Under the pieces are notes generated by a model. The model saw nothing but the letters and a program-made list of their open reading frames with translations, was not told the DNA's origin and ran no database searches. Shown here one piece after another: positions 49,377 through 55,940 of a stretch of 64,000 nucleotides of DNA (positions are counted from its first letter, which is position 1; every line of letters starts with the position of its first letter). The DNA comes from TMP-24 sp046348855. Its GTDB lineage: Bacteria > Pseudomonadota > Alphaproteobacteria > Rhodobacterales > Rhodobacteraceae. Position numbers and translations under genes: made by a program. The stretch is taken from positions 1-64,000 of the forward strand of contig JAXMDK010000016.1 in NCBI GenBank assembly GCA_046348855.1. Reading direction: 5' to 3'.

Positions 49377-50876
49377 ATGACCCACGACGACATCCTGAAG
49401 GCCGCGGGCCTCACCAAGACCGACCTGACCGGCGGCACGCTGGTCGTGCGCTCGCCCATCGACGGCGCCGAACTGGCCCGGCTGCATGAAACCGCCCCGG
49501 CCGACATGACCAAGGTCATCGCCCGGTCGCAGGCGGCGTTCAAGGCCTGGCGCGAAGTGCCGGCCCCGCGCCGGGGCGAACTGGTGCGGCTCCTGGGCGA
49601 GGAACTGCGCGCCGCCAAGGCGGAACTCGGCGCGCTGGTGACGCTCGAGGTCGGCAAGATCACCTCCGAAGGTCTCGGCGAAGTGCAGGAGATGATCGAC
49701 ATCTGCGATTTCGCCGTCGGCCTGTCGCGGCAGATCTACGGGCTGACCATCGCCTCGGAACGGCCCGGCCACCGGATGATGGAAACCTGGCATCCGCTTG
49801 GCCCCTGCGCGATCATCACCGCCTTCAACTTCCCGGTGGCGGTCTGGTCGTGGAACGCGGCGCTGGCGCTGGTCTGCGGCGACCCGGTGATCTGGAAACC
49901 GTCGGAAAAGACCCCGCTGACCGCCATCGCCACCCAGAAGATCATGGACCGCGCCCTGAAACGCTTCGGCACCGACGCGCCCGAAGGCCTGTGCCAGCTG
50001 GTCATCGGCGGCCCGGCTATCGGCGAGGCGCTGGTCGGCTCGAAGGACGTGCCGATCGTGTCGGCCACCGGCTCGACCCGCATGGGCGGGATCGTCGGGC
50101 CGAAGGTCTCGGCCCGCTGGGGCCGGCCGATCCTGGAACTGGGCGGCAACAATGCGATGATCGTCGCGCCCTCGGCCGACATGGACATGGCGGTGCGCGC
50201 CATCGTCTTTTCGGCGGTGGGCACCGCCGGCCAGCGTTGCACCTCGCTCCGCCGGCTGATCGCCCACAACTCGATCAAGGACGAGCTGGTGGCGAAACTG
50301 TCCAAGGCCTATGCCAGCCTGCCGGTCGGCGACCCGCGCAAGGGCACGACGCTGGTCGGCCCGCTGATCGACGCCGCCGCGAAGGACAAGATGCAGGCGA
50401 TGCTGGGCCGCGCGACGGCCGAAGGCGGCAAGGTCCACGGCGGCAAGGTCGTCACCGACGGCGTGCCGGCCGGCAACTACGTCAGCCCTGCCATCGTCGA
50501 GATGCCCGGCCAGACCGAAACGGTGCGCGAGGAAACCTTCGCCCCGATCCTCTATGTCCTCGGCTATGACACGCTGGACGAGGCCATCGCGCTCCAGAAC
50601 GACGTGCCGCAGGGCCTGTCGTCCTGCATCTTCACCCTGAACATGCGCGAGGCCGAAACCTTCCTGTCGGCTTCGGGCTCGGACTGCGGCATCGCCAACG
50701 TCAACATCGGCCCCTCGGGCGCCGAGATCGGCGGGGCCTTCGGCGGCGAAAAGGAAACCGGCGGCGGCCGCGAATCGGGCTCGGACGCCTGGAAGGGCTA
50801 CATGCGGCGGCAGACCAACACCCTGAACTATTCGGCGAAACTGCCGCTGGCGCAGGGCGTTAAGTTCGACATCTGA
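49377..50876 (+). CDS. amaB: ALDH7-family alpha-aminoadipic semialdehyde dehydrogenase
   Basis: A 499-residue aldehyde dehydrogenase of the antiquitin (ALDH7) branch. It has AFNFPVAVWSWNAALALVCGD, the glutamate in LELGGNNAMIV and the catalytic cysteine in GTAGQRCTSLRR. The C-terminal part GPSGAEIGGAFGGEKETGGGRESGSDAWKGY is diagnostic of ALDH7. It oxidises alpha-aminoadipic semialdehyde, in equilibrium with piperideine-6-carboxylate, to 2-aminoadipate with NAD. The start at 49377 has a GAGGAGG site. It is followed by a strong terminator before the saccharopine dehydrogenase gene. Confidence 0.93.
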   Translation: MTHDDILKAAGLTKTDLTGGTLVVRSPIDGAELARLHETAPADMTKVIARSQAAFKAWREVPAPRRGELVRLLGEELRAAKAELGALVTLEVGKITSEGLGEVQEMIDICDFAVGLSRQIYGLTIASERPGHRMMETWHPLGPCAIITAFNFPVAVWSWNAALALVCGDPVIWKPSEKTPLTAIATQKIMDRALKRFGTDAPEGLCQLVIGGPAIGEALVGSKDVPIVSATGSTRMGGIVGPKVSARWGRPILELGGNNAMIVAPSADMDMAVRAIVFSAVGTAGQRCTSLRRLIAHNSIKDELVAKLSKAYASLPVGDPRKGTTLVGPLIDAAAKDKMQAMLGRATAEGGKVHGGKVVTDGVPAGNYVSPAIVEMPGQTETVREETFAPILYVLGYDTLDEAIALQNDVPQGLSSCIFTLNMREAETFLSASGSDCGIANVNIGPSGAEIGGAFGGEKETGGGRESGSDAWKGYMRRQTNTLNYSAKLPLAQGVKFDI

Positions 50877-50901
50877 CATCGCCGTCAATCACCCTGTTTG
50901 G

Positions 50902-50928
50902 AAAGGCCCGCCATATTGGCGGGCCTTT
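50902..50928 (+). terminator. intrinsic terminator after the ALDH7 gene
   Basis: A perfect 12-bp inverted repeat (arms 50902-50913 and 50917-50928) with a 3-base loop. It begins AAAGG and ends CCTTTTC, a classic rho-independent terminator. Confidence 0.92.
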
Positions 50929-50944
50929 TCGTCATTATGTGTAT

Positions 50945-50958
50945 TAATTCATCAATTA
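50945..50958. promoter_or_regulatory. AT-rich dyad upstream of the saccharopine dehydrogenase gene
   Basis: TAATT and AATTA arms flank CATC in an unusually AT-rich patch right after the terminator and about 100 bp before the gene start. It is a plausible promoter/operator region giving the gene its own control. Confidence 0.45.
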
Positions 50959-51056
50959 TGGCTGAAATGACCGAAGCAATCGCCAGCCGGACACAGCAGA
51001 TTGCGCACCGAAGCGGCCCGCCATGCGCGGCCCCGACAAGAAGAAAAGGATAGATC

Positions 51057-52136
51057 ATGTCGTTCAGGAAAGTGGCCGTCCTCGGCCTGGGCAAAGTCGG
51101 CCATCTGGCCGCGGAACTTCTGGCGGAATCGGGCTTCGAGGTCACCGGCATCGACGCGCGCGACATCAAGGCGCCCTTCGCCACCCGCAAGGTCGACCTG
51201 AAGGATACCGCCGCCCTGGCCGACGTGCTGAAGGGGCAGGAGGCGATCCTGTCCTGCCTGCCCTACCACCTGAACATCGGCGTCTCGACCGTCGCCCACG
51301 GCCTTGGCCTGCACTATTTCGACCTGACCGAGGACGTGCCCACCACCAAACACATCCGCGAGCTTGCCAAGACCTCCAAGGGCATCATGGCGCCGCAGTG
51401 CGGCCTGGCCCCCGGCTTCGTCGGCATCGTCGGCGCCCACCTGGCCGACCAGTTCGACAAGGTCCGCTCGATCCGCCTGCGCGTCGGCGCGCTGCCGCAG
51501 AACCCCACCGGCCTTCTCGGCTATGCCTTCAACTGGTCGCCCGAAGGCGTCGTCAACGAATATCTGAACGACTGCGAAGTGATCGAGGAAGGCGTCCTGA
51601 AATCGGTCTCGGCGATGGAATGGCTGGAAACCATCTACATCGACGGGATGCAGCTTGAAGCCTTCACCACCTCGGGCGGGCTCGGTACCATGTGCGAAAC
51701 CTACGCCGACAAGATCGAGAATCTCGACTACAAGACCATGCGCTACCCTGGCCATGTCAAGCTGATGAACTTCTTCTTCCACGAGCTTCTGATGCGCGAA
51801 AACCGGGCCGAGGCCGGCCGCATCCTGACCAACGCCAAGCCGCCGGTCGACGAGGATGTGGTCTATGTCCATGTCGCCGCCGAAGGCACCCAGAACGGCC
51901 AGATGCGCCGCAAGGAATTCGTGCGCTCCTACTATCCGATCGAGATCGGCGGCAAGCACCGCACCGCCATCGCCTGGACCACCTCGGCCTCGGTCGTCGC
52001 GGTGATCGAGATGGTGAACGAAGGCAAGCTGCCGCAGAAGGGCTTCCTCAAGCAGGAGGAAATCCCGCTGGAACCCTACCTGAAGACCCGGACGGGGAAC
52101 TATTACAACGTCGGCCACAGAAGCCGGCACGCTTGA
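51057..52136 (+). CDS. saccharopine dehydrogenase (L-glutamate-forming type)
   Basis: A 359-residue NAD(P)-binding protein. The nucleotide loop is VLGLGKVGHLAAELL (about 8-22). DLTEDVPTTKHIRELA and APQCGLAPGFVGIVGAHLA (about 118-137) match saccharopine reductase/dehydrogenase (Lys9-like), and the C-terminal GEGTQNGQ-like region reads AAEGTQNGQMRRKEF. The expected reaction is saccharopine to alpha-aminoadipic semialdehyde plus glutamate. That product is the substrate of the upstream ALDH7 enzyme. The lysine-oxoglutarate reductase that makes saccharopine is not in the window. It has its own promoter region behind a terminator. Confidence 0.88.
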   Translation: MSFRKVAVLGLGKVGHLAAELLAESGFEVTGIDARDIKAPFATRKVDLKDTAALADVLKGQEAILSCLPYHLNIGVSTVAHGLGLHYFDLTEDVPTTKHIRELAKTSKGIMAPQCGLAPGFVGIVGAHLADQFDKVRSIRLRVGALPQNPTGLLGYAFNWSPEGVVNEYLNDCEVIEEGVLKSVSAMEWLETIYIDGMQLEAFTTSGGLGTMCETYADKIENLDYKTMRYPGHVKLMNFFFHELLMRENRAEAGRILTNAKPPVDEDVVYVHVAAEGTQNGQMRRKEFVRSYYPIEIGGKHRTAIAWTTSASVVAVIEMVNEGKLPQKGFLKQEEIPLEPYLKTRTGNYYNVGHRSRHA

Positions 52137-52315
52137 CCAGTGAGCGGGTTGATCGGGGGGCGGAGCGATCCGCCCCTTTCCTTTTTCCGGTCTTTTCCCG
52201 CCCCCTTGCGCGATTGTCGCACTTTCGTGAACAGGCCGGAATTTTCTCTCTGGCCGCCCGAAAGCCGCGCTATAGAGTTGGCAGAGTCGGTGAGTCCCAT
52301 TTCAGGAGGTCCGTC

Positions 52316-52921
52316 ATGCCGCCAAACAAGTCCATTCGTTTCCTGATCTTTTCCCTCCTGATGCTGGCCGCCACCCAGGCGCAGGCGCATATCGGCAATG
52401 GCGTCGCCGGCGGGTTCTGGAGCGGCTTCTTCCACCCGCTGTTCGGGCTCGACCATATCGTCGCCATGGTCGGCGTCGGCCTGTGGGGCGCGTTCCTCGG
52501 GGCGCCGGCCATCTGGCTGTTGCCGGTGGTCTTTCCGCTGGTGATGTCGTTCGGGGGGATGCTGGGGATCATGGGCGTGCCCATGCCCGGCGGCGAGACC
52601 GGCATCGAGACCGGCATCGCACTGTCGGGGATCGTGCTCGGGGCGGCGGTCCTGTTCGGCATCCGCGCGCCCAACTGGGTCGCGGCGGTCATCGTCGGCC
52701 TGTTCGCCATCTGTCACGGCTATGCCCACGGCGCCGAAATGCCGGGCGCGGCCAATGCCTTTTCGTTCGCGCTGGGTTTCGTCATCGCCACCGGCATGCT
52801 GCACCTGTGCGGCATCGCGCTGGGGTTCCTCACGCTCCTGCCCAAGGGGCGCTACGTGGTCAGCAGCCTCGGTGGGGTGATCTGCGCCATCGGCGGCGCC
52901 TTCCTGTTCGGTTACCTATGA
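52316..52921 (+). CDS. HupE/UreJ-family membrane protein, probable nickel transporter
   Basis: A 201-residue membrane protein. A signal-like N-terminus (residues 1-24, ending AQA) is followed by histidine. The H-x5-D-H motif is at H40-PLFGL-DH47, with a second motif HGYAHGAE near 140; both are features of HupE/UreJ and related nickel permeases. About five further hydrophobic segments follow. The start at 52316 has a CAGGAGGT site. It overlaps the next, related gene by 4 bp. No urease or hydrogenase genes are in the window, so which enzyme it serves is unknown. Confidence 0.87.
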   Translation: MPPNKSIRFLIFSLLMLAATQAQAHIGNGVAGGFWSGFFHPLFGLDHIVAMVGVGLWGAFLGAPAIWLLPVVFPLVMSFGGMLGIMGVPMPGGETGIETGIALSGIVLGAAVLFGIRAPNWVAAVIVGLFAICHGYAHGAEMPGAANAFSFALGFVIATGMLHLCGIALGFLTLLPKGRYVVSSLGGVICAIGGAFLFGYL

Positions 52922-53538
52922 AGACCCTTCCGCGCATCAGCCTTGTCGCGCTGACCGTTGCGCTTCTGCCCGTGGCGGCCGAGGCGCACAATTTCGCCAA
53001 GGGCACGATCTTCCCCCAGATCGTCGAGGGGATCGGCGCTTCGATCAACAGCCCCAGCGGCCTGCTGACCCTGATTCCCCTGGGCATCATGGCCAGCGTC
53101 TGGCAGACCGAGGGGATGCTGCGGCTGATGGCGCCCCTGGTCGCCGGCCTCGTCGCCGGTGTCTTCCTCGCGCTGTTCGGCAGCCCGGCCTATGTGGTGC
53201 CGTCGCTCTGCATCGGGATCCTCAGCGCGCTGCTGGCGGTCATCGCCCGGCCCTGGCCGTTCGCGCCGCTGGCGGCGCTGGCGGCGGCGGCGGGAGTGCT
53301 GGTCAACATGGTCACGCTCGAAGGCCACGGGTTCGGCGAATTGCAGTTCGGCATCTATGTCGGCATCGTCCTTGGCGCCGCGGTGATTCCGCTGATCGCG
53401 GCCGCGGTCACGCGCGGGGCGCTGCAAAAGGTGCCGGCCTTCTGGATGCAGATCGCCGTGCGGGTCATCGCCTCGTGGTCGGCGGCCATCGCGCTGATGT
53501 ACATGACCTTCCAGTTCAAGGCGATCATGGGCGGCTGA
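52918..53538 (+). CDS. HupE/UreJ-like membrane protein, second subunit or paralogue
   Basis: A 206-residue membrane protein with a signal-like N-terminus (MKTLPRISLV to AEA at 23) followed by HNF, then about five to six hydrophobic segments. It resembles the HupE/UreJ group in size, signal and the histidine after the cleavage site, but lacks the H-x5-DH motif of its neighbour. Its start overlaps the upstream gene by ATGA, so the two are made together and may act as a pair (inference). The family call is weaker than for the first gene. Confidence 0.68.
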   Translation: MKTLPRISLVALTVALLPVAAEAHNFAKGTIFPQIVEGIGASINSPSGLLTLIPLGIMASVWQTEGMLRLMAPLVAGLVAGVFLALFGSPAYVVPSLCIGILSALLAVIARPWPFAPLAALAAAAGVLVNMVTLEGHGFGELQFGIYVGIVLGAAVIPLIAAAVTRGALQKVPAFWMQIAVRVIASWSAAIALMYMTFQFKAIMGG

Positions 53539-53551
53539 ACCGCCGGAAGGA

Positions 53552-53573
53552 GCCGGGCAGCAACAAGCCCGGC
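53552..53573 (+). terminator. hairpin after the HupE-like gene
   Basis: Arms GCCGGGC (53552-53558) and GCCCGGC (53567-53573) with an 8-base loop, 13 bp after the stop codon and without a clear T-run. Probable weak terminator. Confidence 0.5.
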
Positions 53574-53630
53574 AACTGTCTTCGGCAAGCAGGGGCAGGG
53601 CGGGTGCCACCCTCCCCGCGCGCCCAACGC

Positions 53631-53651
53631 GCCCCGGAGTTGATCCGGGGC
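53631..53651. repeat. GCCCCGGA/TCCGGGGC palindrome
   Basis: Perfect 8-bp arms around GTTGA. Palindromes of this form (CCCCGG-A-5-CCGGGG) are widespread between genes in alphaproteobacteria as I recall; only this copy was noticed here. Confidence 0.5.
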
Positions 53652-54033
53652 CTCGCCGACCAACCGACGCGCCCTCCCCGGCACGCGCCTGGCAAACCTT
53701 TCCAGAAAGACCCCGGCAGGGTGCGCTTCAGCGCACCACCATCGGCCGAGCAACATTTCGCACAAGAGGTGGCGTTGAAGCGGGAGCGACACTTGCTGTA
53801 GAGCCGGGTTTCGCGGCCCAAATCCGCGTCACGCCAGAAATAGCGTACCAGCTTTGTCGTAGCCGTAGGCGTCGACTTCCTTGAGCAACCGAGCATGCCG
53901 TTCGTCTAAGCGCAACAAACTGCGTTGTTGTAGATATATGCACCACACAAGCACGACAAGCTTGCTCGCTGTGATTTCAACTGCTACAGCCTGCCTTGTA
54001 GAACTCGGAACGCCCCGTGGAGCGCAACAAGTC

Positions 54034-55167
54034 ATGCACAACCATCTCGATGGCGCCGTTTCCTATCACTATGGCAAGTTCCCGCCTGACAATTTGCGCT
54101 TTGAGGAATTGCTCAATCCGGTCAGTGATGCCGCAAGTGCAATCGCACGGTACGACCAGATGCTTGCCGCGATGCACAACAGCGAGATTCTGCTGGCGCC
54201 ACTGCGCAACCAGGAAGCGGTCGTCTCATCCCGTATGGAGGGGACGATTTCAACCCTCGATGAAATCCTGCGCATCGAGGCCGAGGAAGAGGCAGATCAA
54301 GACGGCGCATTTCGCATGGCGCGCAGTGAAGCTGTCGAAACCTTTCTCTACTCTCGCGCCATGCAGCGCTTGCAACGTGAAATCGAGTCGGGAAAGCCGC
54401 TGTCCGAGTTCATGATACGAGCCGCTCATCAGATTCTTCTCTCGTTCGGGCGGGGCGCCGCGAAATCGCCGGGAGCATATAAGACCGAACAGAACTACAT
54501 CGGTGAAAGACGCAGGCAGCCGGTTTCCTTCGTGCCGATCAGCCCGGAGGCACTACCCACGGGGATGCAATCGCTTGTTGCCTTTGTTCGCGACAACCCC
54601 CTCAACTGCCTGCTGAAGATCGCAATAGCGCACGTCGAGTTTGAAGCTCTGCACCCGTTCAAGGATGGCAACGGGCGGATCGGCCGCATGCTGATCACGC
54701 TGATGTTATGGACGTCTGGCCTGATCCGGCAGCCGCATTTCTACGTTAGCTCCTATTTTGAACACTATCGCGATGACTACATCGACATGATGCGCCGCGT
54801 CTCATCGCATGACGAATGGACCGAGTGGTGTGTGTTCTTTCTAAATGGGCTGCGCAGTCAGGCAGAACGAAACATCTCGACCGCCCAGAGGATTTTCGGT
54901 CTCTATGAGGATATGAAGCTGCGATTCCGGGAAGAGCTGAAAAGCGAGTGGGCAATCGAAGCGTTGGACTTCATGTTCGCAAACCCCAGCTTCAAGAACA
55001 GCAAGTTCACCAGCCATGACCGTATTCCGCCCCATGTTGCGGCAAACATGTCCAGAAAGTTGCGCGACGCGGGCATCTTGTCACAGATAGCGCCCGGTTC
55101 GGGACGGCGACCAGCCATCTACGGATTTGCGCCCTTGATCGCAATCGTTCGAGATGAAGACGCATGA
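54034..55167 (+). CDS. Fic-domain protein (AMP-transferase family, class II self-inhibited)
   Basis: A 377-residue Fic protein. The catalytic motif HPFKDGNGRIGR is complete at residues 207-218. The N-terminal inhibitory helix motif S65-SRM-E69-G70 matches (S/T)xxxE(G/N), so it is a class II enzyme that restrains itself by blocking ATP. A C-terminal winged-helix-like part ends in GSGRRPAIYGFAPL. Fic enzymes attach AMP to target proteins. The start at 54034 was chosen because the conserved Fic_N region begins there; an ATG at 53938 is also open. GC content is visibly lower than in neighbouring genes and codon choice differs, which suggests horizontal acquisition. No antitoxin partner is adjacent. 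Confidence 0.88.
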   Translation: MHNHLDGAVSYHYGKFPPDNLRFEELLNPVSDAASAIARYDQMLAAMHNSEILLAPLRNQEAVVSSRMEGTISTLDEILRIEAEEEADQDGAFRMARSEAVETFLYSRAMQRLQREIESGKPLSEFMIRAAHQILLSFGRGAAKSPGAYKTEQNYIGERRRQPVSFVPISPEALPTGMQSLVAFVRDNPLNCLLKIAIAHVEFEALHPFKDGNGRIGRMLITLMLWTSGLIRQPHFYVSSYFEHYRDDYIDMMRRVSSHDEWTEWCVFFLNGLRSQAERNISTAQRIFGLYEDMKLRFREELKSEWAIEALDFMFANPSFKNSKFTSHDRIPPHVAANMSRKLRDAGILSQIAPGSGRRPAIYGFAPLIAIVRDEDA

Positions 55168-55249
55168 GGCCGCGCGGCTAAATAAGCTACCCGAGCGTCA
55201 GCCAACCGAACACAGCAAGCCGCAGCAGCTGCCCGGCGCCCCCCACTCC

Positions 55250-55738
55250 TCACCTCACCCCCTCCCGCTCCGCCTTCACCCGCTTCAGATATTCGATCCG
55301 CTCCCGCCGCCTGGCGCCGTCGGTCGCCGCCCGTTCCGCCGCTTCCTGCGCCGCCATCTCCTGCTGGATCAGGTCGAAGACCTCCCGCCTGAGGCTCCTC
55401 TCCTCCTCCTCGGGGGTCGGGCGGTAGCCGACCATCTCGGGGCCGGAGGCGAGGCCCGACAGCCGGGTCAGCATGAAGGCGCGCAGCACGTTGTTCATCC
55501 GCGTCAGATACCCCGGCCCCATGGCGCGGAAGAAGCTCAGGATGTCCTCGTCGAGCCTCAAGGTCAGCTTGCGCTTCGGCGCCACGGCGGGGGCGCGCAG
55601 CATCTCGAACCAGGCGCGGGGCAGGCGGCGGCTGTCGTTCAGCCCCCAGCGCAGGTCGGCCTCCAGATCGCGCAGCGTGCAGGCCAGCCGGTGGTAGGCG
55701 ATGGCCTTGTCGCGTCCGGCCTTGGTCAAATTGGTCAT
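55250..55738 (-). CDS. BrnA-like antitoxin family protein (orphan)
   Basis: A 162-residue protein. The segment KRKLTLRLDEDILSFFRAMGPGYLTRMNNVLRAFM (about residues 55-89; quoted here only to mark the region's limits at K55 and M89) matches the BrnA ribbon-helix-helix DNA-binding domain. Usual BrnA antitoxins are about 90 residues; this one has an extra 50-residue N-terminus and a charged C-terminal helix. No BrnT toxin gene is next to it, so it may be a stand-alone regulator. Four GGGACG boxes at an 11-bp period lie upstream of its start (55738). BrnA assignment is good; function is inferred. Confidence 0.72.
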   Translation of the reverse strand: MTNLTKAGRDKAIAYHRLACTLRDLEADLRWGLNDSRRLPRAWFEMLRAPAVAPKRKLTLRLDEDILSFFRAMGPGYLTRMNNVLRAFMLTRLSGLASGPEMVGYRPTPEEEERSLRREVFDLIQQEMAAQEAAERAATDGARRRERIEYLKRVKAEREGVR

Positions 55739-55813
55739 CGCGGCCCTCCTGCCTGTCGCGGACAGGATCACCGGGCGGGGGAAAGGCCGGGTAAAGGGAC
55801 CGCGCGGCCTGTC

Positions 55814-55852
55814 GGGACGGAGGCGGGACGCGGACGGGACGGAAAGGGGACG
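55814..55852. promoter_or_regulatory. four GGGACG boxes at exact 11-bp period
   Basis: GGGACG occurs at 55814, 55825, 55836 and 55847, one per helical turn, on the same DNA face. The region lies between the BrnA-like gene and the divergent flavoprotein gene. Ribbon-helix-helix proteins bind cooperatively to such phased short repeats (family knowledge), so it may be the BrnA-like operator. Confidence 0.6.
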
Positions 55853-55901
55853 GATTGCGCCCGCCGCTTCCAACAGGTCTTGGCAGGTGGGTCGGCATTT
55901 A

Positions 55902-55917
55902 TTATACATTCGTATAA
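55902..55917. promoter_or_regulatory. TTATAC-N4-GTATAA palindrome before the flavoprotein gene
   Basis: Perfect 6-bp arms (55902-55907 and 55912-55917) in an AT-rich patch 24 bp before the start of the next gene. The shape and place are those of an operator for a GntR- or TetR-type regulator; no such regulator gene is adjacent. Confidence 0.6.
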
Positions 55918-55940
55918 CAAACCCTGCAGGAGCCCCGACC

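Larger units (their letters stand above)
53539..54033. other. non-coding accessory junction before the Fic gene
   Basis: About 495 bp without a gene I can support. It holds a hairpin (53552-53573) behind the HupE-like gene and a GCCCCGGA-TCCGGGGC palindrome (53631-53651). A minus-strand patch near 53830-53900 reads like a broken coding remnant (LDERHARLLKEVDAYGYDKAG then stop). Base composition drops from very GC-rich to moderate toward the Fic gene, as at the edge of imported DNA. Confidence 0.5.

Noticed and set aside
52918..53538. Calling the second HupE-like protein a confirmed nickel permease
   Set aside because: It lacks the H-x5-DH motif. Only size, signal, hydrophobic profile and the gene overlap support the family, so it is listed as HupE/UreJ-like with lower confidence.
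53525..53896. Minus-strand open frame of 123 codons between the HupE-like and Fic genes
   Set aside because: Its sequence is rich in Arg, Gly and Pro, lacks a domain and a good ribosome site, and covers two palindromes. A short part may be a decayed remnant, but no gene can be supported.
55814..55852. CRISPR-like repeat
   Set aside because: The repeated unit is 6 bp at an 11-bp period, with no spacer-length sequence and no cas genes; phased operator boxes fit better.
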